Origin: Paenibacillus sp. Root444D2
GTDB taxonomy: Bacteria; Bacillota; Bacilli; Paenibacillales; NBRC-103111
Assembly: GCF_001426375.1 (NCBI RefSeq)
Contig: NZ_LMEO01000004.1
Location: 62,001 to 126,000, forward strand
DNA length: 64,000 nucleotides
Direction: 5' to 3'
Shown: positions 1 through 12,960 of the stretch, in pieces
Numbering within the stretch: position 1 is the stretch's first letter
How the letters are laid out: every line of letters begins with the position of its first letter
The notes under the pieces: generated by a model
Database searches by the model: none
Told to the model about the DNA's origin: nothing
The model's input: the letters and a program-made list of their open reading frames with translations, nothing else
Made by a program: the position numbers and the translations under genes

Positions 1-2834
<2,834 letters not shown>

Positions 2835-2861
2835 GTTGGTTCCTCCATCACAAAATATATA

Positions 2862-2881
2862 TATTTACTAAATGTTTACTT
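2862..2881 (-). promoter_or_regulatory. Candidate LacI operator O1, just downstream of the GH36 -10
   Basis: On the minus strand this reads AGTAAACATTTAGTAAATA, with two AGTAAA hexamers 11 bases apart. It starts a few bases after the -10 box, where a bound repressor would block initiation. The core TTTAGTAAATAT recurs at the promoter of the second LacI gene (4064-4076). Assignment to the LacI pair is inference. Confidence 0.5.
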
Positions 2882-2882
2882 G

Positions 2883-2911
2883 ATTTTAGCATTTAAATGA
2901 TACTTTCTCAA
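2883..2911 (-). promoter_or_regulatory. Sigma-A promoter of the GH36/LacI operon
   Basis: On the minus strand TTGAGA (2911-2906) and TAAAAT (2888-2883) are separated by exactly 17 bases. Only short leader sequence separates it from the GH36 ribosome binding site. Confidence 0.6.
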
Positions 2912-2927
2912 TCGTTTTTATTCATCA

Positions 2928-2949
2928 TTCAGTAAATTTCACTAAATTA
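2928..2949 (-). promoter_or_regulatory. Candidate LacI operator O2, upstream of the GH36 -35
   Basis: The minus strand reads TTTAGTGAAATTTACTGAA, a variant of the O1 core lying about 17 bases upstream of the -35 box. Two sites flanking one promoter would allow repression by looping, as in other LacI systems. It slightly overlaps the T-tract of the preceding terminator. Confidence 0.4.
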
Positions 2950-2994
2950 AAAAAAGCCATCCCTCAAATCTATACAGATCTGAGTAGATGGCTT
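2948..2994 (-). terminator. Intrinsic terminator of the second LacI gene
   Basis: On the minus strand AAGCCATC pairs with GATGGCTT around an inner AGATCT/AGATTT helix, followed by a run of Ts (GGCTTTTTTTAA). It ends transcription just after the stop at 3005 and insulates the GH36 promoter. Confidence 0.75.
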
Positions 2995-3004
2995 CTTCCT
3001 ATTT

Positions 3005-4051
<1,047 letters not shown>

Positions 4052-4061
4052 TTAAATAAAC

Positions 4062-4105
4062 AGATATTTACTAAACATTCTACAGACTAATGGCAGCATT
4101 GGCAA
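4062..4105 (-). promoter_or_regulatory. Promoter and candidate operator of the second LacI gene
   Basis: On the minus strand TTGCCA (4105-4100) and TAGAAT (4082-4077) are 17 bases apart. Directly after, GTTTAGTAAATATCTG matches the core of O1 in front of the GH36 gene, which supports shared control of the two units. Confidence 0.5.
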
Positions 4106-4179
4106 TAATTTGACATTCCAAAAAAAACTGTGGGTTTCAGCATGAAAAGTTATAAGAAAACCTTTCCCCTTTTGAACAT

Positions 4180-4557
4180 TCAAGCATCTTCCCCTTGTTG
4201 CGTTCTAATTTCGTTAAGTCTAATTTTATAAATCTCCCCCCATTCTTTCATAGATATTATGATCGGTACTAACGTCTTTCCAAAATCAGTAAGTGAGTAT
4301 TCCACTTTAGGCGGTACTTCTTTATAAACTTCTCTATGAATGATGCCATCACGTTCAAGCTCCCGTAACTGCAATGTAAGCATAAACTGCGTAATACCCG
4401 GATTGAGACGTCGAAATTCATTAAATCTTTTCGTTCCGTCAATGAGATGATAGAGTATGATCCCTTTCCATTTACCCCCAATGACATCCAGAGTTGTCTC
4501 CACAGGACATCCTGCCATGTTTGGATTAGAGCCGTATTTGTTTCTTCGATCTCCCAT
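4180..4557 (-). CDS. HxlR (DUF24)-family winged-helix regulator
   Basis: A 125-residue protein of normal length for the family. The conserved N-terminal Cys is in [18 protein letters not shown], followed by [27 protein letters not shown] and the wing around [13 protein letters not shown]. HxlR/YodB-type proteins often sense quinones, diamide or aldehydes through this N-terminal Cys and repress a divergent reductase. Here a quinone-reductase-like gene is divergent across a 128-base gap that holds a matching TACT-N7-AGTA box. GGAGGG precedes the ATG. No terminator is obvious downstream. Confidence 0.9.
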   Translation of the reverse strand: MGDRRNKYGSNPNMAGCPVETTLDVIGGKWKGIILYHLIDGTKRFNEFRRLNPGITQFMLTLQLRELERDGIIHREVYKEVPPKVEYSLTDFGKTLVPIIISMKEWGEIYKIRLNEIRTQQGEDA

Positions 4558-4612
4558 TACGCTGTCTCCCTCCGATGGTATGATTTTTAGTACTATATAA
4601 TAAAATTATGCC

Positions 4613-4634
4613 TACTTCCTAAAAGTAAGTATAC
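4613..4634. promoter_or_regulatory. YodB-like operator in the HxlR/reductase divergent promoter
   Basis: TACTTCCTAAAAGTA (4613-4627) is a TACT-N7-AGTA inverted repeat, continuing into AGTATAC. This is the spacing I recall for YodB/CatR (DUF24) boxes. Its position between the two divergent genes suits joint repression. Confidence 0.5.
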
Positions 4635-4685
4635 ACCATATAATTCAAACGTACGATATACCAACTTGAAAGGAAGAAGAAAAAT

Positions 4686-5735
4686 ATGACTAATCACCAA
4701 AAAATGAAAGCAGTCGGCGCTTACCGATATCTCCCTATATCCGCTCCGGAGAGCCTTGTTGATCTGTATATTGAAAAACCGGTTCCTACAGGACGCGATC
4801 TACTGGTTGAAGTAAAAGCCATCTCTGTCAACCCTGCCGACTTGGGCGTGCGTGAGAAAAATAACTATGAAGAAGAATCACCTAAAATTCTTGGTTGGGA
4901 TGTAGCTGGGATTGTGGAACAGGTTGGACCTGAATGTCAGTTATTTAAACCTGGAGATGAGATCTATTATGCGGGGAGCGTGGCTCGCCCAGGGGGTAAT
5001 AGTGAATTTCACTTGGTAAATGAACAAATTGTGGGAAACAAACCTAAGAGTTTGGATTTTGCACAAGCAGCCGCTTTACCCCTTACCTCGATAACTGCCT
5101 GGGAGGGTTTATTTGATCGTTTAGGAATCCATCATAGCGTAGACGAAAACAAAGATAAAAGCATACTCATTATCGGTGCAGCAGGAGGAGTAGGGTCGAT
5201 TGCTACTCAACTTGCCAAATTAGCAGGTCTAACGGTAATAGGTACTGCATCACGCCCAGAGTCAATCCAGTGGACCAAAAATCAAGGGGCAGATTTTACT
5301 ATCAACCACAATAGCCATTTTGCACCGCAACTCAAGAATATTGGATTAGAGACTGTCGATTATATACTTTGTTTAAATGACACGGTGCAACATTTTGCGA
5401 ATATGGCAGAGGTCATAACCCCCCAAGGTAAGATATGTTCAATCGTACCTGCAGATAAGACTACTTGGACGGGAAGCTTGGATATGGACCTGCTTTTTTC
5501 TAAAAGTGTCACATTTGTATGGGAGCTTATGTTTACCCGATCCATGTTCCATACCAAAGATATCATCAAACAACACGAGCTGCTGAATGAACTGGCTGAC
5601 TTAATCGATAAAGGTAAGTTAACAACCACCTTAACTGAGCGCCTAGAACCAATTAATGCAAAAAACCTGCGTGCCGTACATGAAAAAATGGAAACAGGTA
5701 GATCGATAGGAAAGATTGTGTTAGAAAACTTCTAA
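4686..5735 (+). CDS. Zinc-free medium-chain alcohol dehydrogenase / NADPH:quinone reductase
   Basis: A 349-residue protein with a GroES-like N-terminal domain (about 30-130, including SVNPADLGVRE and GDEIYYAG) and a Rossmann domain with the cofactor loop GAAGGVGS near 164-171. The Cys/His ligands of zinc alcohol dehydrogenases are absent, so it belongs to the zeta-crystallin/quinone-oxidoreductase branch (ZADH1-like). Such enzymes reduce quinones or alpha,beta-unsaturated carbonyls with NADPH. AGGAAG lies 9 bases before the ATG. It is divergent from an HxlR regulator, a typical pairing for electrophile-stress enzymes, and is followed by a strong terminator. Confidence 0.88.
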   Translation: MTNHQKMKAVGAYRYLPISAPESLVDLYIEKPVPTGRDLLVEVKAISVNPADLGVREKNNYEEESPKILGWDVAGIVEQVGPECQLFKPGDEIYYAGSVARPGGNSEFHLVNEQIVGNKPKSLDFAQAAALPLTSITAWEGLFDRLGIHHSVDENKDKSILIIGAAGGVGSIATQLAKLAGLTVIGTASRPESIQWTKNQGADFTINHNSHFAPQLKNIGLETVDYILCLNDTVQHFANMAEVITPQGKICSIVPADKTTWTGSLDMDLLFSKSVTFVWELMFTRSMFHTKDIIKQHELLNELADLIDKGKLTTTLTERLEPINAKNLRAVHEKMETGRSIGKIVLENF

Positions 5736-5813
5736 CACAGCTTCAACGATAAACGTACATTATTGGAAATTTCAAATATCAAAGCAGGCTATTCCTGTAA
5801 CTACCCATTAGCT

Positions 5814-5850
5814 CAACAGGCTGCCGATGATTCCGGCAGCCTGTTGTTTT
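5814..5850 (+). terminator. Intrinsic terminator of the reductase gene
   Basis: A perfect 13-bp stem (CAACAGGCTGCCG and its complement) with a 7-base loop is followed by TTTT. It lies about 80 bases after the reductase stop. Confidence 0.85.
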
Positions 5851-5902
5851 AGTGCTCTCGTTGTTCGTTTTAGCGTAACCTCTTTACAAATTACAGGTTA
5901 AA

Positions 5903-6871
5903 TTATGAAGGCATCTTACTGTTCGCATATGCAGCCGCCCCGATCATACCAGCCTGTCCGCCTAATTTCGCTTGTTCTATCTTACAAGCATGGGAAGAAA
6001 GCTTTAAAGCATGATTTCGGGCGGTATCGCGTACTGAATTCAGCAAGCGATCACCAGCTGCCGACATTCCGCCACCAACTATAATTACTTCTGGATTTAA
6101 TAAGTTGATTACATTCGAAAGACCAAAACCAAGAATCTTTCCTGTTTCATGCATCACCTCAATTGCAAGTGAATCTCCCAAATCGTATGCAACTGAAATC
6201 ATCTGGGCAGTAATTGCCGTCCGATCGTCTCCCACCCATTGCAATACGGTACTTGACCGACCTTCTTCAAGCTTGTCTGTAAAGGTTTTAACCATTCCTA
6301 TCGCCGACGCGTATCTCCCAAGACAACCTGAGCTTCCACAACGACAAGGGCGACCTTCTCGGTACATATTCATATGCCCAATTTCGCCCGCGCTAGATGT
6401 TGTACCGTAGAAAACCTTTCCATCATTTACAATACCAGATCCTAGACCCGTACCTAACGTGATCAATACTAAGTTTTTGTAACCGATGCCTGCACCAAAC
6501 AGCCATTCACCATACATATTTACCCGCACATCATTGTCGATAAAAACAGGAAAGTCAAAATTGTTTTTCATTTGATTCACAACATGAATGTTTTCCCAAT
6601 CTGGAAAGTTTGGTGAAAATATGGATAGACCTTCATCTGGATCAAGTAAACCAGGGATTCCCATACCCATACACTTAATAGAAGTTTGATTGATTCCTAC
6701 GAACGACATCATCTCTTGAACAATTTCTTTAATCTTGTTTAACACATGGCTAGGTCCTTTTGCGGCTTCCGTGGGGTCACTTCTTTCGTGAATGCTTTGA
6801 AACTCCATGTTGAAAATTGCGGACTTAATATTGGTTCCGCCAAGATCAATTCCAATAACATATTTACTCAT
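5903..6871 (-). CDS. ROK-family sugar kinase (glucokinase-like)
   Basis: A 322-residue protein from the ATG at 6871, chosen because GGAG lies 6 bases upstream; an in-frame ATG at 6889 lacks a ribosome binding site. The phosphate loop DLGGTN (9-14), catalytic Asp in IDNDV (Asp114), GEIGH (162-166) and zinc-binding CRCGSSGC (176-183) are all visible. ROK kinases phosphorylate glucose or related hexoses with ATP. The sugar-contacting Glu that usually follows the zinc motif (GCxE) is Gly185 here (GCLGRYAS), so specificity or activity may differ. It is 48 bases downstream of a GNAT gene on the same strand. Confidence 0.87.
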   Translation of the reverse strand: MSKYVIGIDLGGTNIKSAIFNMEFQSIHERSDPTEAAKGPSHVLNKIKEIVQEMMSFVGINQTSIKCMGMGIPGLLDPDEGLSIFSPNFPDWENIHVVNQMKNNFDFPVFIDNDVRVNMYGEWLFGAGIGYKNLVLITLGTGLGSGIVNDGKVFYGTTSSAGEIGHMNMYREGRPCRCGSSGCLGRYASAIGMVKTFTDKLEEGRSSTVLQWVGDDRTAITAQMISVAYDLGDSLAIEVMHETGKILGFGLSNVINLLNPEVIIVGGGMSAAGDRLLNSVRDTARNHALKLSSHACKIEQAKLGGQAGMIGAAAYANSKMPS

Positions 6872-6919
6872 AACTATCTCCGCTCCCATATATTATCCGA
6901 TCTTATTAATCAGTCATTC

Positions 6920-7690
6920 TTAAGTTACTTTGATTTTCAATAGTCTGGTTTTCGTGACCATACCCGCACTCTCCAGAGTCCTCTTAGAAGCTTCGTTATA
7001 GTACCAACATCCACTTACAGGCTTAATACCCTGTTTATCACACCATTTCCTTAATTGTAAAATGATGACTTTCCCGATTCCTTGCTTTCTATATGCCTCA
7101 TTAGTAAACATACCTATGCTTGCTAATCCTTTGAACATCTTAGACTTCTCAACTACTCCGATTCCCAGCAACACAGCACCTCTATAGTAGGTGAAGAGTT
7201 CTCCACTTGCAATCCGCCGTTCGTATTGGTCAAGAAAATCTCCACAGATTTGTTGTATCTGCTGCAGATCTTCTAAATTAGCAGGACGAAATGATTCATC
7301 ACCTGATACATTACTCTCTATTATGTCTGCATGATTGTCTTGGAAAAAGTAAGCTTGTTTGTTGATCGTGAAGTCCTTATCTATCGCTAGGCTTACAAAT
7401 AGTTCATCGCAGGTCGGAACGAAAAGAGAGTTCACTGTATTACTTTCAAGCACTTGGCTAAACATCTTCTGTGCGTACATTTGGTAGGGGCGACTGATGT
7501 AGAATTGGGTAAGAAGTTCGTTATTGTGAATAGCATAGTAACCCACTACGTTTGATCCCTCTTGGATCATGTAAAAAGTCGATGCTAGAATATGCTCCTC
7601 CAAGAAGGAATCAAAAGGTGAAGATAGAGAGTGGATGTATTCTTCAATAAGAAATTGAATTTCATTGATAAGGCATTCTTTTGTAATCAT
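6920..7690 (-). CDS. GNAT-family N-acetyltransferase
   Basis: About 256 residues from the ATG at 7690, preceded by an AGGATGG ribosome binding site. The upstream in-frame ATG at 7708 has none. The C-terminal half holds the GNAT acetyl-CoA loop (RKQGIGKVIILQLRKW) and the following NEASKRTLESAGM segment, where many GNATs position the acetyl donor. The N-terminal half (about 1-130) is not recognisable to me. The acceptor substrate cannot be deduced. It precedes the ROK kinase with a short gap, so the two may be cotranscribed. Confidence 0.75.
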   Translation of the reverse strand: MITKECLINEIQFLIEEYIHSLSSPFDSFLEEHILASTFYMIQEGSNVVGYYAIHNNELLTQFYISRPYQMYAQKMFSQVLESNTVNSLFVPTCDELFVSLAIDKDFTINKQAYFFQDNHADIIESNVSGDESFRPANLEDLQQIQQICGDFLDQYERRIASGELFTYYRGAVLLGIGVVEKSKMFKGLASIGMFTNEAYRKQGIGKVIILQLRKWCDKQGIKPVSGCWYYNEASKRTLESAGMVTKTRLLKIKVT

Positions 7691-7825
7691 CCCAAGCCAT
7701 CCTTTCATGAGAGACTATTATTAATTCCATAGTAAATGATGCATTTCATAAATTAAAGGGAAAGTATTCGTTAAACGAACCTCCCGTTAGCTCTGCCCGA
7801 CGAACACACTGCGTCCTCCATAACG

Positions 7826-7862
7826 CCAAAAATAATAAACGTTCACCCAATAGAGTGAACGC
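7826..7862 (-). terminator. Terminator of the GH95 operon
   Basis: On the minus strand GCGTTCAC pairs with GTGAACGT across an 8-base loop, followed by TTATTATTTTT. It lies just after the GH95 stop at 7883. Confidence 0.7.
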
Positions 7863-7882
7863 CTAATTACTATCTGCCAACG

Positions 7883-10264
7883 TTAACGCTTCGCCCCAAA
7901 TGACCGCAAAACGTAGATACCTCCTACCTCCGTATCGAATTCAATCCGATCAGCATCAATCCTACGACAATCAATGATAACGCCCTCCGACACAACGGTA
8001 TCAACGGGCTGCTTGCTTCTCACTCTGCATAAACCTCCGTGTTGGGATCGCAGGCTCACTTCTGTCCATTCCCCCTGCTCCCACCGGATCTCCACCTCGA
8101 ATCCACCTCTGGCCAGCAAGCCTTTCACGAACCCGTCAGCCCACGGTGCGGGTAATGCGGGAAGTAGGCTAAGTTCATCGGCATGACTTTGAAGCAGCAT
8201 CTCGGCAATTCCTGCCGTACCGCCAAAGTTACCGTCAATTTGAAATGGAGGATGCGCGTCGAATAAATTCGGGTAAACGGATGTCTCCAGCAGCTGTCGT
8301 ACATAGCGATAAGAAGATTCGCCTTCTTCCAGCCTCGCGAACAAATTAATGATCCAGGCACAACTCCAGCCTGTGTGTCCGCCACCCTGCTCCAGTCTTC
8401 TCCGAAGCGAGGTCCGCACTGCTTCCACCAACTGAGGATGCTCATGAAACAAAATTTGATTCCCCGGGTAAAATCCATACAAATGAGACATATGCCGATG
8501 CCCCGGTTCATTTTCCATGAAATCTTCTATCCACTCCTGGAGTTGTCCGTACTGCCCAACCTGCAGCGGATAAAGTCGCTCCCTTGCCTGGCTCAGCGCA
8601 GATTGGAAGTCCTGATCAACCTCCAAAACTTCGCAGGCCTGCATACAATTATTGAATAAATCCCAGATGAGCATGAGATCCATCGTTGCCGCTTTGCTGA
8701 CAGACGATACATAGCCATTGGGCGAAATAAATTGATTTTCCGGCGAGGTGGACGGATTCGTAACCAGAAATCCTGATGCGTCCTCCACCAGCCAATCAAG
8801 CGCAAACATGGCTGCCCCCTTCATCAGCGGATAGGCCTCATTGCGTAAATAGGAAGTATCTTGGCTAAAAACATAATGCTCCCATAGATGCCTGCAAAGC
8901 CAAGCTCCCGACATCGGCCAAAAAGCCCAATGGATGCCTCCATCCTGCTCGCCAACCGGGTTGGATAGCTTCCAAATATCCGTATTATGATTAGCAGCCC
9001 AACCGCGGCAGCCAAATGTTTCCGATGCAGTAGCTGCTCCTGTAAGGGCTAATTCTCCGATCATCTTCAGCAGAGGCTCATGGCACTCGCTCAAATTACA
9101 AATTTCAGCAAGCCAGTAATTCATTTGAACGTTAATATTGGTCGTAAAATTGGAGGACCATGGCGGTCGGAGCTCCCGATTCCAGATGCCTTGCAGATTC
9201 GCCGGCTGGGAGCCCGTTCTTGAGGAAGCGATCAATAAATATCTGCCGAATTGAAAGAATAACTCTACCAAACCACGATCATCTGCGCCTGTGCGAAATC
9301 TTTTCAATCGCTTGTCTGTCGGTAATTCAGACTGCTCTGGGTCGCCAAGCTTTAGTTCCACTCTATGAAACAAGCGTTGGTAATCTTCTATATGCCGCTC
9401 TAGCAGCTGGGCATATCCTCTAGAGCCTGCCGCTTCAATTCTGCTGAGGCAGGTGCCTCTTAGCTTATGCTGCCGGTTCGGGTCCTCAACTGACGGATAC
9501 GTTGTCGCAGCAGTGATCAGCAGAACTGCCTTCTGCGCCCCCTGCACCGTGAGCTCCCCTTGATGGGTAACCGAAACCTCACCTTCATCGGCAAACACTG
9601 CCAGATGCAGCTCGAACTCAATACTTGGCCGTTCGTCGTAGAGAATAGGAGTCTCCACTCCCACACTCCTATAGTTCGGCTCTACGTGACTGGGACATCG
9701 TCCCTTGTAAACCAGATGTCTGTCCGTCAGCCTGATCACTTCTCCCTGCAGCATGCCCTGCAGCGAGGCTGTAAAGATCAGCTCCTGCTGCTCCGCTTCG
9801 AGACGTACAACCATCACTTGATCTGGGTTACTGCAAAATGCCGTCTGCAACAAGCTCTGCTCACCGCTAGATGTCATAAGTACTTGTGTAACGGCGTTAT
9901 CCAGTGACAGCTCCCGCTTATACGCCGAAATCTCTCCTGGAAACTCGCGCTGGATGATCAGGTTGCCCAAGGGCAAGTACGACTGTGCATAAGAGCTCAA
10001 CGCTTCTTGGTGGATCAACTGCTCTGCTTCTTCATAACTGCCTTGTTCAATGAGATTTCTGACTTTAGACAGGCTCGGAAATGGCCGCGGCCGCTGAGCA
10101 TTATGCGGAGTCCCTGACCATAGCGTATCTTCGTTTAATTCAATCCGCTCCACAGTCTCTCCGCCGAACACCATGCCGCCCAATCGCCCGTTACCGATCG
10201 GAAGCGCCTCTTCCCACTGTACCGCCGGTTGCTCATACCAGAGCTTCAATTCTTTTTCACTCAT
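7883..10264 (-). CDS. GH95 alpha-L-fucosidase
   Basis: A 793-residue, leaderless (cytoplasmic) enzyme of normal family length. The N-terminal beta domain begins [20 protein letters not shown], then a linker and an (alpha/alpha)6 barrel. Family GH95 landmarks are NINVQMNYW near 378, SPEN near 506 (the Glu proposed as acid) and DGNFGG near 677 (the Asp proposed as base with Asn residues). GH95 inverts terminal alpha-1,2-fucose, found on xyloglucan and other plant glycans; a few members act on alpha-galactosides. The start codon overlaps the upstream esterase stop by 8 bases (ATGAGTGA), indicating translational coupling. It is the last gene of the transport operon starting at 15253. Confidence 0.92.
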   Translation of the reverse strand: MSEKELKLWYEQPAVQWEEALPIGNGRLGGMVFGGETVERIELNEDTLWSGTPHNAQRPRPFPSLSKVRNLIEQGSYEEAEQLIHQEALSSYAQSYLPLGNLIIQREFPGEISAYKRELSLDNAVTQVLMTSSGEQSLLQTAFCSNPDQVMVVRLEAEQQELIFTASLQGMLQGEVIRLTDRHLVYKGRCPSHVEPNYRSVGVETPILYDERPSIEFELHLAVFADEGEVSVTHQGELTVQGAQKAVLLITAATTYPSVEDPNRQHKLRGTCLSRIEAAGSRGYAQLLERHIEDYQRLFHRVELKLGDPEQSELPTDKRLKRFRTGADDRGLVELFFQFGRYLLIASSRTGSQPANLQGIWNRELRPPWSSNFTTNINVQMNYWLAEICNLSECHEPLLKMIGELALTGAATASETFGCRGWAANHNTDIWKLSNPVGEQDGGIHWAFWPMSGAWLCRHLWEHYVFSQDTSYLRNEAYPLMKGAAMFALDWLVEDASGFLVTNPSTSPENQFISPNGYVSSVSKAATMDLMLIWDLFNNCMQACEVLEVDQDFQSALSQARERLYPLQVGQYGQLQEWIEDFMENEPGHRHMSHLYGFYPGNQILFHEHPQLVEAVRTSLRRRLEQGGGHTGWSCAWIINLFARLEEGESSYRYVRQLLETSVYPNLFDAHPPFQIDGNFGGTAGIAEMLLQSHADELSLLPALPAPWADGFVKGLLARGGFEVEIRWEQGEWTEVSLRSQHGGLCRVRSKQPVDTVVSEGVIIDCRRIDADRIEFDTEVGGIYVLRSFGAKR

Positions 10265-10946
10265 ACGCTTGCCCTCCTACTGATATCCCACTATCAGACA
10301 TGAATCGTTTGCTATAGAAGTCCATCCAACGATTTTTTATTAAGGCATGGCCAGCCGGTGTCGGGTGAATACCGTCCCAAAGCCAATAAGCCGCGGGCGC
10401 CAGCTCGCAGGCATCAATAAAGCTTTGCTGCAAATCGATATAGTCCAGGTCGTATTCATCCGCAATCTTACGAATTTGCTCCTGTTTCCGGCTCATTTCG
10501 GAATGCCATGCTTGCCAAGCTTGCCCCACCTGACCTGCTGGAAGCAGAAACGGCTCGCAGATCACAATCGCTGTTGAGGGCAGCAGCTCCTGCGTATCCT
10601 CAATCAATCTGCGATACGTTCGCACAAACCTGTCCTGAACCAAATCCTGCTTCCCGTTCACGAATGCATGAACATCGTTGACCCCGATTAAAAGACTGAT
10701 CAGATCAGGATGCAGCGAAAGCGCATCCTCCTCCCAGCGTCCGTACAAATCGGCGATGCGGTTCCCGCTGCAGCCGCGGTTAACCATATGCGGCGCTTGT
10801 CCGGCTGCCTGCAAGCCCAGCTCTGCAGCAAGCAGAAACACATACCCGTGACCCAAGATATGATTCAAGTCATCGTTTCTTCCGCGATTACCGTCGGTAA
10901 TCGAATCACCCTGAAACAATATGGATGAAACCCCAAATTTATTCAT
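10257..10946 (-). CDS. SGNH/GDSL hydrolase (putative carbohydrate esterase)
   Basis: A 229-residue protein with all SGNH blocks: GDSIT with Ser15, the Gly block in GCSGNR, GVND with Asn90, and DGIHP with Asp191 and His194. No signal peptide is present, so it probably deacetylates or de-esterifies imported oligosaccharides in the cytoplasm. It overlaps the preceding SGNH gene by 8 bases (10939-10946) and GH95 by 8 bases (10257-10264), forming a coupled esterase-esterase-fucosidase cassette. An AAGGAGG site lies in the end of the upstream gene. Confidence 0.88.
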   Translation of the reverse strand: MNKFGVSSILFQGDSITDGNRGRNDDLNHILGHGYVFLLAAELGLQAAGQAPHMVNRGCSGNRIADLYGRWEEDALSLHPDLISLLIGVNDVHAFVNGKQDLVQDRFVRTYRRLIEDTQELLPSTAIVICEPFLLPAGQVGQAWQAWHSEMSRKQEQIRKIADEYDLDYIDLQQSFIDACELAPAAYWLWDGIHPTPAGHALIKNRWMDFYSKRFMSDSGISVGGQAYE

Positions 10947-12108
10947 AGCTAACCTCCTTTAGATCAGCAATGTTCCCATACCATGACAGGAAAGCATCGG
11001 CTATAGCTAAGCCCGCCTCCCCATTAGGATGCGGGTCCGAGCTTGAGGCCATATAGGCTGGATTAAGCAGATTGTCGTTTGGTGCTGCTTGGGAAAGCAC
11101 CTCTGCCATATCAAACACGTGATCGGCACCAAGGATGGCATGTTGGCGTATTGAGTCATTGACTTGTCTCCAGGCTAACTCCTGCGAATCGGTGAAATTA
11201 AATGTAGGAACTGTGCACAGGGTAACCATCTTTGCAGCATTATCCTGCTTAAGCTTGGCGACGATGGTCTGCAGGTCGTCCAGCACTTGAGCCGCAGTTC
11301 GGCCGGCAGTACCGATATCGTTAACCCCCAATGCAATGACGACTTCATCGCTTTGCTTGGCCTTGTACAGCCAGGCTCCATCGCTTGCTGCATCATAGGC
11401 TCTTGCCCATCCTGAACCGATATTCCAGACGCTTGTTGAATGCCCGAGCCCCTCCGCAATGTGTGCAGCCCAGTATTCATAAGCATCCAAACGGGTCCGC
11501 ACGCCTTGGGTAATCGAATCCCCCAGAAAAGTAATGTGTTTCGCACACACACGCTCGTAGCCTATGAAATCCGGCAGCACCAGGCAGTTGGCAGATCTGC
11601 GGTATAAATCGGATGACGCTTGATCAGCAGCATGTCCCGGCGCATCATAGGCAGACACCAGCAAGCCTTCCGTATTGAAGGGAATGCTGTTCCCCGCATC
11701 CATAGTCGTAATCGTCCATGTAAACGCCAAATAGTTTCCTTCCGGGATAGTTAAAGTTATGGCATCACTCCAGAACGTTTCACCCGGTATGACAAGTTTG
11801 GAGAACGAAGAATCGTAAGTTAACGGTACTTGAGTGCCCGAAACGACACTTCCATCGGGAAGTCTCCCACCGTCAGCTATGTAAGCCGCCTCAATTCTCC
11901 ATGAACCCCCTTGCAGATTTGCCCTGGAAACAGACCCGTCCGCCCATGTGGAGTCCACGTTATTGCTGCACCAGAATTTCATCTTCAGCTTTCCGTATTC
12001 CCTCGGCTTGATGTAAGTTCTGTAAGAGTGCGTAAAGGTTGAATTGCTAGTCATGATATAATTTTTAGCCGTTGAAAGAACGGTGACTGACCTATAGGAA
12101 GCCCACAT
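10939..12108 (-). CDS. Two-domain SGNH/GDSL esterase
   Basis: 389 residues. The first 180 or so form a beta-rich domain with no motif I recognise (WCSNNVDSTWADGS, FAWTITTMDAG-like beta strands), followed by an SGNH hydrolase domain: LGDSITQG near 197, ALGVND near 265 and DPHPNG near 363 containing the catalytic Asp and His. This layout resembles acetylxylan/pectin-type esterases with a jelly-roll N-domain. No clear secretion signal is seen. It follows the permease gene by about 20 bases and is coupled to the next esterase. The ribosome binding site (AAAGGA) is rather distant from the ATG, so the start is less certain than most. Confidence 0.82.
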   Translation of the reverse strand: MWASYRSVTVLSTAKNYIMTSNSTFTHSYRTYIKPREYGKLKMKFWCSNNVDSTWADGSVSRANLQGGSWRIEAAYIADGGRLPDGSVVSGTQVPLTYDSSFSKLVIPGETFWSDAITLTIPEGNYLAFTWTITTMDAGNSIPFNTEGLLVSAYDAPGHAADQASSDLYRRSANCLVLPDFIGYERVCAKHITFLGDSITQGVRTRLDAYEYWAAHIAEGLGHSTSVWNIGSGWARAYDAASDGAWLYKAKQSDEVVIALGVNDIGTAGRTAAQVLDDLQTIVAKLKQDNAAKMVTLCTVPTFNFTDSQELAWRQVNDSIRQHAILGADHVFDMAEVLSQAAPNDNLLNPAYMASSSDPHPNGEAGLAIADAFLSWYGNIADLKEVSYE

Positions 12109-12129
12109 CGCTGAAATGACATCCTTTCC

Positions 12130-12960
12130 TTAGCCTTTGACGGCTCCGGCTGTTAAGCCGCTGACGATATATTTCTGCGCCATTAGATATAAGACAAGTA
12201 CAGGTAATGAGGTCAGCGTCAAGTCAGCGAATACGAGATTCCAATCCCTGCTGAATTTACCGTAAAAGTTATATACGGATAAAGGCATCGTCCAATTGGA
12301 GCTATCCGTCAAGAAATAAATCGGGATTGTAATGTCGTTCCAGACGGACATAAATACCATAATTGCCACAGTGGCATTTACCGGAATAATTAACGGGAAA
12401 ATCACTTTTATAAATACGTCGAACATATTGGCGCCTTCCAGAAAAGCTACCTCATCCAGCGCCCTTGGTATCGACCTCATGAAACCTGTGTATAGAAAAA
12501 CGCTAAAAGCGCTGTTCATCGCCGCATAAATAAAAATTGCGCTCGTAATGGTGCCGTAAAGGCCCAACCATTGGACAACACGAATCGTCGTAATAATCGA
12601 GACTGGAGCAATTAGCCCCATAAAGAAAAACAGGTAGATCAGATTGGAAAGCTTTGTATCCCGGCGCACAATAATAAAAGCAGCCGCAGAAGTCGTGATA
12701 ATGTTCAACACGGAAGATACACCTGAAATCAGGATGCCATTCCAGAAAGCACGAAGCAGCCCTCCCTGTTCAATCACTTCCTTGTAATTGGAAAACATCC
12801 ATTTGCGAGGCAGCTTTAAAGAGAAATCCAATACCTCTGAGCTTGTTTTAAAGGAACCTAACAGCATAATGAGCAACGGAGCTATTATGGCGAGCGCAAG
12901 GATCAGCATGAGAGCTTCCACAACGAACGCCTTCCAGTCAGTTTTACGCAATGAAATCAT
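12130..12960 (-). CDS. Carbohydrate ABC transporter permease (MalG/CUT1 type)
   Basis: 276 residues with six predicted membrane segments, beginning near residue 12. The cytoplasmic EAA-type loop is around DEVAFLEGANMFD, which deviates from the usual EAARIDGA, and the C-terminus ends GLTAGAVKG as in MalG-like subunits. It forms the channel with the partner permease encoded just upstream; their stop and start share a base (TAATG at 12960). GGAGG precedes the ATG. No ATPase gene is present in the locus. Confidence 0.93.
   Translation of the reverse strand: MISLRKTDWKAFVVEALMLILALAIIAPLLIMLLGSFKTSSEVLDFSLKLPRKWMFSNYKEVIEQGGLLRAFWNGILISGVSSVLNIITTSAAAFIIVRRDTKLSNLIYLFFFMGLIAPVSIITTIRVVQWLGLYGTITSAIFIYAAMNSAFSVFLYTGFMRSIPRALDEVAFLEGANMFDVFIKVIFPLIIPVNATVAIMVFMSVWNDITIPIYFLTDSSNWTMPLSVYNFYGKFSRDWNLVFADLTLTSLPVLVLYLMAQKYIVSGLTAGAVKG

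Noticed and set aside
7974..10317. Several plus-strand open frames across the GH95 and SGNH genes
   Set aside because: They are antisense to conserved genes, lack ribosome binding sites and have no recognisable domains.
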